From positions 103,991 to 167,990 of the forward strand of contig NZ_QAOO01000006.1 of assembly GCF_003051105.1 (NCBI RefSeq): a DNA stretch of 64,000 nucleotides, in the 5' to 3' direction. The notes beneath the pieces are model-generated. The model saw only the letters and a program-made list of their open reading frames with translations. It had not been told where the DNA came from and made no database searches. Below, one piece after another: positions 16,824 through 26,210 of the stretch (its first letter is position 1; each line of letters starts with the position of its first letter). The stretch comes from Nitrosomonas nitrosa (GTDB taxonomy: Bacteria > Pseudomonadota > Gammaproteobacteria > Burkholderiales > Nitrosomonadaceae). The translations under genes and the position numbers were made by a program.

Positions 16824-18146
16824 ATGCTTGATTCCCTCACCGCCGATACCATCATCGAAGCGCGCTGGATAATTCCAGTTGAGCCAGAAAAAACCATTCT
16901 GTCAGATCATGCGATTGTTATCAACCATGGTGTGATTCAAGCTATCCTGCCCATATCACAAGCCAGATCACAATTTATATCTCATAACCATATCGCGCTT
17001 AATCATCATGCGATTATCCCGGGGCTAATCAATTTACATACGCATGCAGCGATGACGCTTATGCGCGGCCTTGCCGATGATCTACCTTTAATGGAGTGGC
17101 TCAAATACCACATCTGGCCTGTAGAAACACGATATGTCAGTGCGGATTTTGTGCTGGATGGTACCCTGCTTGCTTGTGCCGAAATGCTTAAAGGGGGGGT
17201 AACTTGTTTTAATGATATGTACTTCTTTCCGGAAGTGACTGCAAAAGCGGTTATCGAATGCGGGATGCGTGCAGCAATCGGTTTGATCGTCATTGATTTT
17301 CCCTCTGCGTACGCAAATGATACTGACGATTACCTCTTCAAAGGTCTGTCGCTGCGCGACTGCTATTCACAGCACCCACAACTATCGTTCTGCCTTGCGC
17401 CGCACGCACCTTATAGCGTAAGCGATAAAGCATTAACAAAAATCGTGACGTACGCTGAACAGCTCGATTCGCCAGTACATATCCACTTACATGAAACCCA
17501 TGATGAAATTTGCAGCAGTCTCGATACTTACGGAGTTCGCCCGATCGAACGTTTGCGCCAACTGGGCATGCTTGGCCCAAACCTGATCGCTGTGCATATG
17601 GTCCATCTAACAAAAGAAGAGGGCAATTTATTAAAAGAACAGAATTGCAGTATTGCCCATTGCCCTTCATCCAATCTAAAGCTTGCTAGTGGGATTGCCC
17701 GGATTGCTGATTTAGTTGCGCTGGGGATCAATGTCGGGATCGGTACCGACAGCGCTGCGAGCAACAATCGATTGGATATGTTCGAAGAAATGCGACTGGC
17801 CGCTTTACTTGCCAAAGCCCAAAGCGGCCAGGCAGACGCACTTTCAGCACATCAGGCGCTGCGCTTCGCCACCCTAAATGGTGCGATCGCGCTAGGGATA
17901 GATAAAATAACCGGTTCATTAGCAATCGGCAAAGCGGCGGATATCACTGCAGTCGATTTTTCGACACTCGCACTTTCACCTTGCTTCAATCCTGTTTCTC
18001 ATCTTGTATATGCTGCTAGCCGAGAGCACGTCAGCCACGTATGGGTGAGGGGTAAGCTATTGCTGGATGATAGAGAACTTGTTACTCTGAATGAAAGAGA
18101 ATTGATCAATCGAGCAACTCAATGGCAAAGACGTCTCAATAGCTAA
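16824..18146 (+). CDS. mtaD: 5-methylthioadenosine/S-adenosylhomocysteine deaminase (TRZ/ATZ hydrolase)
   Basis: A 440-residue amidohydrolase. Metal ligands are visible: [10 protein letters not shown] (HxH), [11 protein letters not shown] in the middle, and [16 protein letters not shown] near residue 310. The set matches the deaminases that convert MTA or SAH to the inosine forms; a related TRZ/ATZ hydrolase substrate cannot be excluded. It starts the forward unit mtaD-ubiG-gph, with ubiG 17 bases further on. Since UbiG releases SAH, an SAH-recycling enzyme beside it makes sense, which is an inference. Confidence 0.85.
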   Translation: MLDSLTADTIIEARWIIPVEPEKTILSDHAIVINHGVIQAILPISQARSQFISHNHIALNHHAIIPGLINLHTHAAMTLMRGLADDLPLMEWLKYHIWPVETRYVSADFVLDGTLLACAEMLKGGVTCFNDMYFFPEVTAKAVIECGMRAAIGLIVIDFPSAYANDTDDYLFKGLSLRDCYSQHPQLSFCLAPHAPYSVSDKALTKIVTYAEQLDSPVHIHLHETHDEICSSLDTYGVRPIERLRQLGMLGPNLIAVHMVHLTKEEGNLLKEQNCSIAHCPSSNLKLASGIARIADLVALGINVGIGTDSAASNNRLDMFEEMRLAALLAKAQSGQADALSAHQALRFATLNGAIALGIDKITGSLAIGKAADITAVDFSTLALSPCFNPVSHLVYAASREHVSHVWVRGKLLLDDRELVTLNERELINRATQWQRRLNS

Positions 18147-18163
18147 TAAAAGGTATAAATCGC

Positions 18164-18868
18164 ATGGATAATGACGGTATCAACGCAGACCCAATGGAGC
18201 TGGAAAAATTCAGCCAGCTTGCCCATCGCTGGTGGGATCCCAATAGCGAATTCAAACCGCTACATGACATCAACCCTTTGCGGCTAAACTATATCGATCA
18301 GCTGGCTGGGTTGGAGGGAAAGAAAGTCCTGGATGTAGGCTGTGGCGGAGGCATATTATCAGAATCTATGGCAGCGCGTGGTGCCGATACAACTGGCATC
18401 GATCTGAGTGATAAGGCGCTAAAAGTAGCCAAGCTCCATCTACTCGAGAGCGGCAATCAAGTCGACTATCGCAAGATTACGGTCGAAATGCTCGCGCAAG
18501 AACTACCCCATCACTTCGATATCGTCACGTGCATGGAAATGCTCGAACATGTACCTGATCCTGCCAGTGTCATCCAAGCATGTGCTGACCTCACTAAACC
18601 AGGGGGGTGGGTCTTTTTCTCGACGATTAATCGCAATCCAAAATCCTACCTATACGCCATCATCGGTGCAGAGTATATCCTCAAATTGTTGCCACGCGGC
18701 ACCCATGAATACGCAAAATTTCTCAAACCGTCAGAGCTCGCGCGCATGGCGCGTAATGCAGGACTAAGCGATGCAAAAATCATAGGCATGACCTATAACC
18801 CCATAACCAAAATATATGCGCTTGAACCGGATACCAGTGTTAACTACATAATGGCATTCCGAACCTAA
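18164..18868 (+). CDS. ubiG: Ubiquinone biosynthesis O-methyltransferase
   Basis: A 234-residue SAM-dependent methyltransferase that carries out both O-methylations in ubiquinone synthesis. It has the UbiG N-terminus ([20 protein letters not shown]), the SAM loop [13 protein letters not shown], the acidic residue in TGIDLSD and the conserved [11 protein letters not shown]. The tail [15 protein letters not shown] is also typical. It lies between mtaD and gph and is probably co-transcribed with both. Confidence 0.95.
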   Translation: MDNDGINADPMELEKFSQLAHRWWDPNSEFKPLHDINPLRLNYIDQLAGLEGKKVLDVGCGGGILSESMAARGADTTGIDLSDKALKVAKLHLLESGNQVDYRKITVEMLAQELPHHFDIVTCMEMLEHVPDPASVIQACADLTKPGGWVFFSTINRNPKSYLYAIIGAEYILKLLPRGTHEYAKFLKPSELARMARNAGLSDAKIIGMTYNPITKIYALEPDTSVNYIMAFRT

Positions 18869-18898
18869 GCGCCATCAAAAAATTCACCTTATATCATT

Positions 18899-19546
18899 GT
18901 GATCGAAGCTATTCTTTTTGATTTTGATGGCACTATCGCCGACACTGCGCCCGATCTCGGGTACGCGCTGAATCGCCAGCTCATTGCGCGAGGTTTTTCT
19001 CCTTTACCAATCGAGCAGATTCGCACTCAAGCTTCAGCTGGGTCACGTGGTTTGCTCAATCTCGGCTTCAACCTCAAGCCGGGTGATTCGGAATATGAAA
19101 CGATGCGCGATGAATTTTTACGCTTTTATGCTGAACGTTTATGTCACGAGACTCGTTTGTTTCCAGGTATTGTTGCTGTGCTTGATCGATTGGAAGTCGA
19201 CCATCTCCCTTGGGGAATTGTTACCAACAAGCCAGCACGCTTCACGCGTCCTCTCACACACGCACTCGGCCTCGAACAACGCGCTGCTTGCATCATCAGT
19301 GGTGATGAAACGACGAATACAAAACCTCATCCGGAACCCCTTCTTACTGCCTGTCGTCATATCAACGTTTCTCCCCAGAATTGCATCTATGTCGGTGACG
19401 ATATTCGTGATGTCAAAGCCAGCCTGGCCGCTGGCATCAAACCCATAGTTGCGCGTTATGGCTATCTAGGAAGCGACGCGCCCCCCGAATCCTGGGGAGC
19501 GGACCACATCATTGACCGTCCTGAAGAGTTACTTAATTACCTCTAA
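18899..19546 (+). CDS. gph: Phosphoglycolate phosphatase-type HAD hydrolase
   Basis: A 215-residue HAD phosphatase with a GTG start. Motif I is FDFDGTIADTAPD, with the nucleophile and acid/base Asp; motif II is IVTNKP; motif III includes the Lys in TNTKPHPEPLL; and motif IV is YVGDDIRDVKA. It follows ubiG directly, as in many Proteobacteria. It hydrolyses phosphoglycolate or, in some relatives, N-acetylmuramic acid 6-phosphate; the two roles cannot be separated here. Confidence 0.85.
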   Translation: MIEAILFDFDGTIADTAPDLGYALNRQLIARGFSPLPIEQIRTQASAGSRGLLNLGFNLKPGDSEYETMRDEFLRFYAERLCHETRLFPGIVAVLDRLEVDHLPWGIVTNKPARFTRPLTHALGLEQRAACIISGDETTNTKPHPEPLLTACRHINVSPQNCIYVGDDIRDVKASLAAGIKPIVARYGYLGSDAPPESWGADHIIDRPEELLNYL

Positions 19547-19576
19547 GGCACATTTCAGATTCTGTTAGAATTGCAC

Positions 19577-19604
19577 TTGAACTTTCGAGTAGCAAAGCTA
19601 TCTT
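19577..19604 (+). promoter_or_regulatory. Candidate sigma-70 promoter of ssrA
   Basis: TTGAAC (19577-19582) and TATCTT (19599-19604) are separated by 16 bases and sit about 20 bases upstream of the mature tmRNA 5' end. The spacing allows a short leader removed by RNase P. It was called by eye. Confidence 0.4.
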
Positions 19605-19625
19605 ATGTTACAGATTACATTCCAC

Positions 19626-19986
19626 GGGGGCGATCCGGCTTCGACGTGGGTTGCAAAGCAGTGCAGGGCATACCGAGGATCAGTCACCTCGTAAATCCAT
19701 CTGAAAAACAATAGTCGCAAACGACGAAAATTACGCTTTAGCCGCTTAATCCGGCTAAACTCCACACCGGTGGGCCTCAACGCCGGGTCTGGCGACAGAC
19801 AGTGGAGTCACTAACGAGGATCGTATTTTGCAGGGTTACTTTGCAAAATACTAAAAAATAGGTAACTCGCCTTTTATCAGCCTGCCAGTTGGCGGATAAA
19901 TGGTTAAATTAAATAGCTAGGCTAAGTATGTAGAACTGTCTGTAGAGGGCTTGCGGACGCGGGTTCAATTCCCGCCGCCTCCACCA
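19626..19986 (+). ncRNA. ssrA: Transfer-messenger RNA (tmRNA)
   Basis: The gene runs from GGGGGCGATCCGGCTTCGAC to the encoded 3' CCA. The 5' GGGGGCG pairs with CGCCTCC before ACCA to form the tRNA-like acceptor stem, and GGTTCAATTCC is the T-arm. The resume codon is GCA at 19717 and the tag reads ANDENYALAA followed by TAA (19747-19749), the usual betaproteobacterial tag. With SmpB it rescues stalled ribosomes and marks the product for proteolysis. Its 3' end is also a frequent integration site, which fits the decayed island that follows. Confidence 0.97.
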
Positions 19987-20144
19987 ACACCAAAAACCAA
20001 CCCTTCATCCGGTTGGTTTTTTTTCGCCTACTCCCGCGTGTTTACGTGGGTTCCCGCGGATTCTTGCGGACTTCGAGGTTTCAAGAAATCCCACAAATTC
20101 GCTCAATTTTTCTCTCTTCGCGTCATTATTCTCTCCACCTCTGG
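19981..20144. repeat. Island-edge direct repeat, copy A (overlaps the tmRNA 3' end)
   Basis: A stretch of 164 bases starting with the last CCACCA of the tmRNA recurs, with many substitutions, at 22017-22180. Shared blocks include ACCAACCCTTCATCC, the run around TTTTTTCGCCTA, GTGTTTACG against GTGTTTGCT, TGCGGACTT against TGTGGACTT, and TTTTTCTCTCTT. The copy also contains the tmRNA terminator. The duplication brackets the TIR/MntA-HepT/HigBA region and probably records integration or tandem rearrangement at ssrA. Confidence 0.6.
19995..20024 (+). terminator. Rho-independent terminator of ssrA
   Basis: AACCAACC and GGTTGGTT form an 8-bp stem around a short loop and are followed by a run of T. 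It lies 8 bases after the encoded CCA. Confidence 0.8.
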
Positions 20145-20432
20145 CCATCAGGCAAGTGCGAAGTCCACAAATTTGTACTTATTTAATAATATAAATCAAA
20201 GGATTACGCTCGAACTAATCAAGTGGTTTATTTTCAGCATTGGTAGGCGGAGGGAACTGTGGCATTGTGTTAATCTTTGTTGCTGGATATCTCGGTTATA
20301 CGGGGGCAAAAAGATTCGACAAATGGCGCAGAACGGGTCGATAATCGCATGGGATAACTTTCGCTATAATTCTTATATTGGATGATCCTAAGCTCTGGCA
20401 AAATTTCTTAATTCAATTAAAAGGAATGAGTC
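20145..20432. other. Stretch without a supportable gene
   Basis: Between the edge repeat and the TIR relic. A forward frame has a short hydrophobic run (GIVLIFVAGYLGYTGAKR) that could be the decayed end of a membrane protein, but it lacks a start and ribosome binding site. AAAAGGAATG just before 20433 looks like an old ribosome binding site for the TIR relic. Confidence 0.3.
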
Positions 20433-20582
20433 ATGTATAACCCTTCATTTGACGAATGGCTTCAGTTTGTGCCACGTCCTGAACCATTACCCGCAGGAAA
20501 ACATTTTCACGTTTTTATCCAGTTATCGTTCAGTCAGCCGCCTATGGGTGTTACAACTCTATGATATCCTGCGCAATCTGGG
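20433..20582 (+). pseudogene. TIR-domain protein remnant with a one-base frameshift
   Basis: The ATG at 20433 has a good ribosome binding site (AAGGAATG) and reads MYNPSFDEWLQFVPRPEPL, then KHFHVFI. An extra C at about 20520 then breaks the frame. Reading on in the next frame gives SYRSVSRLWVLQLYDIL and RNLG. The joined HVFIS-YRS is the first strand and loop of a TIR domain. Homology ends near 20582, so only the first fifth or so of a usual TIR effector is left. TIR proteins are common NADase effectors in defence; this one is dead. Confidence 0.6.
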
Positions 20583-20716
20583 AACCTACAGATGTACTAC
20601 AGTACAGATGTAGCAAATGTTATATTATCGAATAGTTTTGAATGGATAAGTTGTGCCCGGCGGTTTCGGGCGTATTCGAAAGCTTGAAGGTGAATCCGTC
20701 CCTCGGAGGTTGAACG

Positions 20717-21007
20717 ATGAACAGACAGCGTGCTCTTGAGCTGCTCAGCCGCAGCAAGCCGGAGTTGCAGGCCCGTTTCGGTGTGACCCGATTGGCGTTG
20801 TTCGGCTCTACCGCTCGCGATACGGCAATCAACGGCAGCGATGTCGATGTGCTGGTGGCCTTTGACGGACCTGCCACCTCCAAGCGTTATTTCGGTGTGC
20901 AGTTCTACCTGGAGGACCTTCTTGGCTGCCCGGTCGATCTGGTCACCGAAAAGGCTCTGCGCCCGGAGCTGCGCCCCTATATCGAACGGGAGCGGGTTAA
21001 TGTCTGA
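20717..21007 (+). CDS. mntA: MntA-type antitoxin (minimal nucleotidyltransferase)
   Basis: A 96-residue protein with the nucleotidyltransferase motif GS-x10-DxD: G30-S31, then D42-V43-D44 inside GSTARDTAINGSDVDVLVAF. MntA antitoxins transfer AMP from ATP to a tyrosine of the HepT toxin and so block it. The ribosome binding site is GGAGG. The stop codon overlaps the start of hepT by eight bases. The pair is richer in G and C than the neighbouring genes, which suggests lateral transfer. All catalytic residues visible by eye are present. Confidence 0.9.
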   Translation: MNRQRALELLSRSKPELQARFGVTRLALFGSTARDTAINGSDVDVLVAFDGPATSKRYFGVQFYLEDLLGCPVDLVTEKALRPELRPYIERERVNV

Positions 21008-21356
21008 TGCCAGCCAACGTGAATGGTGTTTCTATCTCGACGATATGATCGACTTCGCCGGAAAGGTGCTGGCCTACACCGACGGACTCGACCAAGCTGG
21101 TTTCGTGGCGGGCGGACTCACCTATGATGCCACCCTGCGCAATCTGGAGCTGATTGGCGAAGCCGCAACCCACATCCCGGACGACATCCGTGCTGCCCAT
21201 CCCGAAATCCCATGGCGAATGATCATTGCCACCCGCAACCGTCTCATTCATGGCTATCTCGGTATTGATGACGACACGCTCTGGAGCATCATACAGGATG
21301 ATGTGCCCGGGCTACTGTCGATGCTCAAGGCGCTGAAGAACGAGGCGCAGTCATGA
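21000..21356 (+). CDS. hepT: HepT-type toxin (HEPN ribonuclease, DUF86)
   Basis: With the ATG at 21000, which overlaps the mntA stop, the protein has 118 residues, the family length. The toxin motif RX4HXY is intact: R79, H84 and Y86 in ATRNRLIHGYLGID. The helical bundle has the usual NLELIGEAATHIPDDIR helix. In the known system HepT cleaves RNA and MntA silences it by adding AMP to the Tyr of this motif. A tiny frame (21353-21430) overlaps the stop and may be the start of a lost third gene. Confidence 0.9.
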   Translation: MSDASQREWCFYLDDMIDFAGKVLAYTDGLDQAGFVAGGLTYDATLRNLELIGEAATHIPDDIRAAHPEIPWRMIIATRNRLIHGYLGIDDDTLWSIIQDDVPGLLSMLKALKNEAQS

Positions 21357-21445
21357 ACCCCAGCGGTGTCAAAATCATCGACCGCGTCTCCCCCTGTCGA
21401 GGCGATCAAGCGACTCAATCCACCCGGTGAGTCATACCATAGAGT

Positions 21446-21681
21446 TTATCGAAACTCTACCCTATCTTTACGAAGCAAATCAAGGCGCTCGCTACAGATG
21501 ATGAGCTCAAGAAACTTCAGGTCGAACTCAAAGTGACAGCGTTCGAGTTATATACTTTTTGGCTACCGCTGAGATTATTTACCTGGTACTTGCTTACCCC
21601 AAGAATGTGAAAGACAACTTTACCAACGCTGAAAAGGTTAAGCTGAAAAAATTGACCAAATTACTCAAAGATGAGGTTTGA
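21446..21681 (+). pseudogene. HigB/RelE-like toxin gene with internal deletion
   Basis: Two pieces of one toxin gene are visible in different frames: IFTKQIKALATDDELKKLQV at the 5' part and, after a jump, RVIYFLATAEIIYLVLAYPK, then NVKDNFTNAEKVKLKKLT and KLLKDEV up to TGA 21679-21681. The central part of a RelE/HigB fold, including the glycine-rich segment usually present between these pieces, is missing and the frame is shifted. The gene is therefore dead. The antitoxin relic follows at once, in the normal toxin-then-antitoxin order of this family. Confidence 0.55.
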
Positions 21682-21683
21682 GC

Positions 21684-21788
21684 ATGAGTGTTTTTAACGA
21701 ATTAAAAGCTTCTCTTCAGGAGGCTGTCGATATTAAACAAGGTGCGAAATCACCCTCTCGTTTCTTCTACGAGCTGGCGTCGCACTAA
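21684..21788 (+). pseudogene. HigA-like antitoxin gene with internal deletion
   Basis: The frame reads MSVFNELKASLQEAVDIKQG, then AKSPSRFFYELASH and stop, 34 residues in all. The start resembles the N-terminus and the FFYELASH end resembles the C-terminus of helix-turn-helix antitoxins of about 100 residues, so the whole DNA-binding domain appears to have been deleted in frame. It follows the broken toxin after two bases. Confidence 0.55.
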
Positions 21789-22713
21789 ACTCTGACTATG
21801 CTGCCGACTTTCAAATGATAGTGGTGCGTCAGCACACGCCCGGGAACCATTTCACGCTAGAAATGCTGTCCTAGAACCACACCGTCAACGTCGCACAGTA
21901 CTCTCAAAAAGCGCATGACAAATGATCATCTCTTGCTTTAGCTTTACTACGCATCAGTTTTTATTCGCTACCAATATTTTTAATGAGTTAGAAGATTTTT
22001 TTCATATCGCTAATAACCACCATCACCAAAGACCAACCCTTCATCCAGTTAGTTTTTTCGCCTATCGCCGTGTGTTTGCTCGGGTTTATGCGGATTACTG
22101 TGGACTTTGAGAACTCAAGTAATCCCGTAAATTCGCACATTTTTTCTCTCTTAGCGCCAATATTCACTCTCCACCCCTGGATCTTTTTGCTTGATCTATG
22201 CGACTTGCTGAGTTAGCGATTTAAACTGATTAAGAAACAGCGGATGGGCAAAAACCACTCAATCGTTGATAACTAAGGGGGCTGGCATGCCCCTGTTCAT
22301 CCACCATCGTCCAGCAACGTTGTGTAGAGATCGGCTTCCCTGCAGGTGTCTACGGTCTCGGGTGCGTAAGAATCCGGGTTCCGTGCATCGAGCTGGAAGT
22401 GGTATCTAATCGGTAGTGCTACTCATGCAAGAGTCAACAATGGGGCTAACGCTTCACATCACGGCGATTAACAAAAATAGTGTGGAGAAAGCGGGGTGCT
22501 TTTTACATGACATTTTTATTGTCTGTCACATTCTCTTCATATTTCTTAAGTAGTATCTGAGCACTTTCGATCACCTGGGGTGTTTAGCCCGCAATTGATG
22601 ATCTTCTCCAAACTTTAATGATAAATATCACATTGGCATTTTATCTGTATGTGCTGATGGAGAGCTGTAAACACTTTTCATACCTCTGCTAGTAATCAAG
22701 ATACGAGTTGATA
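21789..22713. other. Decayed island end and leader of the TonB-dependent receptor gene
   Basis: More than 900 bases without an intact gene. It holds copy B of the island-edge repeat (22017-22180), followed by stop-rich sequence that may be old mobile DNA, and an A+T-rich stretch from about 22500 that should contain the promoter of the receptor and secretion cluster. I could not place promoter boxes with confidence. Confidence 0.4.
22017..22180. repeat. Island-edge direct repeat, copy B
   Basis: Diverged second copy of 19981-20144, in the same orientation and of the same length. It starts CCACCATCACCAAAGACCAA, keeps CCCTTCATCC, and ends with CTCCACCCCTGG where copy A has CTCCACCTCTGG. The hairpin of copy A is damaged here (GTTAGTT instead of GTTGGTT). 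Confidence 0.6.
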
Positions 22714-25700
22714 ATGAGGCAATTTATTAATGCTGTTATTTTCTTTATTTTTGCGTTCGCGGTAACCGATTCGATTTGGGCAAGAAGCGATAACGCAAAA
22801 TTTTCAATAAATTTGTTTCAGGAAGGATTGCCGGTAGCAGATGCAGAGATTTTGATAAGCAGTGATCAGCCTATCAGGGCCGATGCGCGTTTTATCGATA
22901 GCAGCGCCACTTCATATATTTGGCGTGCAAGTGATGGAGCGCCTATCACCACTAACACCAATGGCAGTATTGCCGGTAGGCTGCCGCCAGGAAACTATCA
23001 GGTTCGTATTAGAACCTTAAAGAACCAGCTGTTTGAGTTTGATTTGCCGTTGCGGCCGGCGGAAGATGTGCAAATTTTAGTGACGTTTTATCCTGATGAC
23101 AGAAGCCCGTTGCTCAATATCGAAAGTTCGGAAGCCGGTATTCTGGCGGGAGCGGAGTCGCCCATTCCTGCTGTTGAATTAGTGGGGGAGGGGACGATAT
23201 CCGCGCAAGTCGTGTCGGCAGAAACACAAAAACCGGTAAAGGATGTACAGATTTTCATCAGTGGTCTGAATCAACGATTAAGAACGGACGAGCAAGGCCG
23301 AGTGCAGATCAATGTTCCGGTAGGCAAATACAGTGTTTCTTTATTGCATGCGGCCTACAATAGCCAGACGCGAGACGATGTGGAAATAGATAAGGATGAA
23401 TTGACTGAACTGTCTTTCAGTTTAACTCCGGCGGGTGTCGAGCTGGCGGAATATGTCGTACTGGAGCCCCATCTGGCAGGTACTTTGACAGCAGTGATCG
23501 AGGAGCAAAAAACATCTGCAGAGGTTGCCACGATCATGAGCGCTGAGCAATTTAGCCGAAGCGGGGATTCCGATGTGGCCTCCGCATTGAGAAGGGCTTC
23601 TGGGTTGACGTTGGTGGGTGGGCAGTTCGTGTTCATTCGTGGCTTGGGGGAACGATTTTCTTCGACTCTGGTAAATGGTGCCGCGATTCCAAGTCCTGAT
23701 CCCACGCGCCGGGTGGTGCCGCTGGATCTGTTCCCAACCAGCGTACTAGAAAGTGTGCTGGTACAGAAAACCTATTCGCCCGATCGCCCTGGTGAATTTG
23801 CGGGTGGAACCATCGAGCTGCGCACTAGGGGTATTCCGGATGAATTTTTCTTTAACCTTAATGCACAGATTGGCGTGATCGATGGTTCAACCTTTGCCAA
23901 ATCGTTGTCTTATAAAGGGGGCGATCTGGATTTTCTTGGCTTTGATGATGGCACGCGCGCTATACCAGACTCGATTGCCGATGTTACCGCGGGAGGAGCG
24001 CGGATCGATACGAAAACGATTTTTAATCCGAAAGGGTTGACGCCTGCCGAGCTTGAAAGATTGGGGGAGGATCTGTCAGATAACTGGGATGTCAAGCAAA
24101 AGAGCGGTACACCTAACGGCAATATCCAGGCGTCGATGGGCGATGTGTTCGAATTAGGTGATTTTAGGGCAGGCTATATTGCCGCCGCCGGCTGGCGTAG
24201 TGAATTCAGGAATCAGAATGAAATCAACCGTGCATTCATCTCCACCAATAGAGAAGATAATGCACTGACTAAAATACAGGAGTTCAATCTTAGAAGATCG
24301 ATGCAGGAGATACAGTTGAATGGTTACTTCGCGGCCGATATTGAATACAAGGATAACCACCGATTGTTTACTAAAAATATGTTTCTGCGCCAATCGATCG
24401 ATGAAGCAAGGATTGCTCAGGGGTTCACTGACACTGAGTTGACGGATATTCGAAGAACACGTCTTAGATTCTTTTCCAATCAATTGCTGATGCATCAATT
24501 TGGGGGATCGCATGTTTTTGATTGGGCAAAAAATTTAAAAGTCGATTGGTTGTATACCAATGCAACGGCAGATAGAGAAGAGCCTAAAATGCGCGATTAT
24601 CGGTTTGATCAGATCAGCCCGGGCGGGGATGCTTTTGCGTTCTCCAGACGATCTGACAGTAACCAGACTTTGTTTGCAGATCTAAAAGATAAGGATCAAA
24701 GCTGGCGTACCGATGTCAAGCTACCAATAGAGTTTTCACCCGACTATAAATTTTCGGTAGAAAGTGGCTTTATAACCCAAAATAAATCGCGAGTTTCCAG
24801 TATTCAGCGTTTCACCTATATCCCTGTCGGGCCAGATGCGAGAAATCCGGCTATCCTTGCCTTGCCATCACTGGAGTCCATTTTACAACCAGCCTATATT
24901 GGCCCGAATGGTTTCCAGATTCGCGATACGACCCGCCCCACCGATAGTTTTACTGCAACACAGGATTTGTTTTCTTACTATGGCAAGTTGGATGCCAATT
25001 TCTTCGAAACACTCAGAATATCGGGTGGCTTACGCTGGGAAGATAATAATCAGCGTGTGGAAACATTTCAATCGGTGGCCAATATGAATGCGCCCATTGT
25101 TTCAAAAATCAACCGAATCGATATGCTACCCTCCGTATCTGCAACCTGGTCGATCTCAGAAAAACAGCAATTCAGGACAGGGTTTAGTCAGACGATTTCC
25201 AGGCCGGATTTCAGGGAGTTGTCACCTGCGCCTTTTACGGACCAGAACACCAATCAGGAGACTATCGGTAATCCAGATCTGAAGCAGACTGCTATTACTA
25301 GTTACGATGCACGTTGGGAATATTATCTGTCACCGAACGAGACGGTGCTGGCCGGCTTTTTTTGGAAAGATTTAACGCTCCCGATCGAAGTGGTCGCCGT
25401 GCCGGGCAACGCGGGGTTACTGACTTTTCAGAACGCAGATAAGGCGCGTGTATATGGGGCGGAATTCGAATTAATAAAAAATCTAGGGTTTATTCACCCG
25501 CGGCTCGAGCATTTTACGATCGGCGGTAACTATACTTGGTCAACTTCAAGCGTTCAGCTCAACGAGCAAAATCTACAAGCTCAGACTACAGCCAATAGAC
25601 CGCTACAGGGGCATTCGAGGCATATCATCAATTTTCAACTGGGCTATGACAACCCACAGTGGGGAACACAGGCTACGCTCTTATATAATGTGGCTAGTCA

Positions 25701-25923
25701 GCGTATCGAATCGGTGGGGTTGCTCGGCGCACCCGACAAATTTGAACAGCCCTTCAATCAACTTGATTTCGTGCTAAGCCAGAATGTCAATAAGTGGCTA
25801 TCCATGCGCTTGACCATGAGGAATTTAATGGATGATAAATTTGTCGTGAAACAAGGTGATGAAGTCACCCGCGAATTCAGAAGAGGGCGTGAATTTGCAT
25901 TGGGGGTCCGCATCAATTTCTAG
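22714..25923 (+). CDS. TonB-dependent outer membrane receptor with N-terminal carboxypeptidase-regulatory-like domain
   Basis: About 1069 residues from ATG 22714; a TTG two codons upstream is also possible. A signal peptide ends near SIWA. An unusual N-terminal region of 130 residues is followed by a CarboxypepD_reg-like domain (around 160-240, ISAQVVSAETQKPVKDVQIF). The plug domain follows (SGDSDVASALRRASGLTLVG, then FIRGLGERFSSTLVNG), and a long barrel ends in the C-terminal Phe of VRINF. It imports or binds a large ligand across the outer membrane using TonB energy. It lies about 290 bases upstream of a secretion gene cluster and points the same way, which suggests the two cooperate. Confidence 0.9.
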   Translation: MRQFINAVIFFIFAFAVTDSIWARSDNAKFSINLFQEGLPVADAEILISSDQPIRADARFIDSSATSYIWRASDGAPITTNTNGSIAGRLPPGNYQVRIRTLKNQLFEFDLPLRPAEDVQILVTFYPDDRSPLLNIESSEAGILAGAESPIPAVELVGEGTISAQVVSAETQKPVKDVQIFISGLNQRLRTDEQGRVQINVPVGKYSVSLLHAAYNSQTRDDVEIDKDELTELSFSLTPAGVELAEYVVLEPHLAGTLTAVIEEQKTSAEVATIMSAEQFSRSGDSDVASALRRASGLTLVGGQFVFIRGLGERFSSTLVNGAAIPSPDPTRRVVPLDLFPTSVLESVLVQKTYSPDRPGEFAGGTIELRTRGIPDEFFFNLNAQIGVIDGSTFAKSLSYKGGDLDFLGFDDGTRAIPDSIADVTAGGARIDTKTIFNPKGLTPAELERLGEDLSDNWDVKQKSGTPNGNIQASMGDVFELGDFRAGYIAAAGWRSEFRNQNEINRAFISTNREDNALTKIQEFNLRRSMQEIQLNGYFAADIEYKDNHRLFTKNMFLRQSIDEARIAQGFTDTELTDIRRTRLRFFSNQLLMHQFGGSHVFDWAKNLKVDWLYTNATADREEPKMRDYRFDQISPGGDAFAFSRRSDSNQTLFADLKDKDQSWRTDVKLPIEFSPDYKFSVESGFITQNKSRVSSIQRFTYIPVGPDARNPAILALPSLESILQPAYIGPNGFQIRDTTRPTDSFTATQDLFSYYGKLDANFFETLRISGGLRWEDNNQRVETFQSVANMNAPIVSKINRIDMLPSVSATWSISEKQQFRTGFSQTISRPDFRELSPAPFTDQNTNQETIGNPDLKQTAITSYDARWEYYLSPNETVLAGFFWKDLTLPIEVVAVPGNAGLLTFQNADKARVYGAEFELIKNLGFIHPRLEHFTIGGNYTWSTSSVQLNEQNLQAQTTANRPLQGHSRHIINFQLGYDNPQWGTQATLLYNVASQRIESVGLLGAPDKFEQPFNQLDFVLSQNVNKWLSMRLTMRNLMDDKFVVKQGDEVTREFRRGREFALGVRINF

Positions 25924-26210
25924 GTGATGTCATCGGTGAACCGTAAGATATACAATGTCTTGGATAAAGCAAACCTCTATCGAGAGCGTGTTGGTTAGCA
26001 TTTCTTTTTTTGGGGAGAGGATTGATTGCTTGCCAAAGCTTGACCCGATACGAGTGACGCCTTACCATGATTAATAGTCAAGATGGGGAAATTATAAAAG
26101 CAGTATGATTTTCCTATAAATCACTACGCCATGAATTCCTGAATGGCATATCATGAATGCTGCGAGTGTGTTTCACAAATCCCAAAAGTATATTTGTTGA
26201 GAGGTTGAAA

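Noticed and set aside
19951..20385. A 144-codon forward frame beginning inside the tmRNA
   Set aside because: It overlaps the tmRNA 3' end and its terminator and encodes no recognisable domain; the sequence is better explained by the edge repeat.
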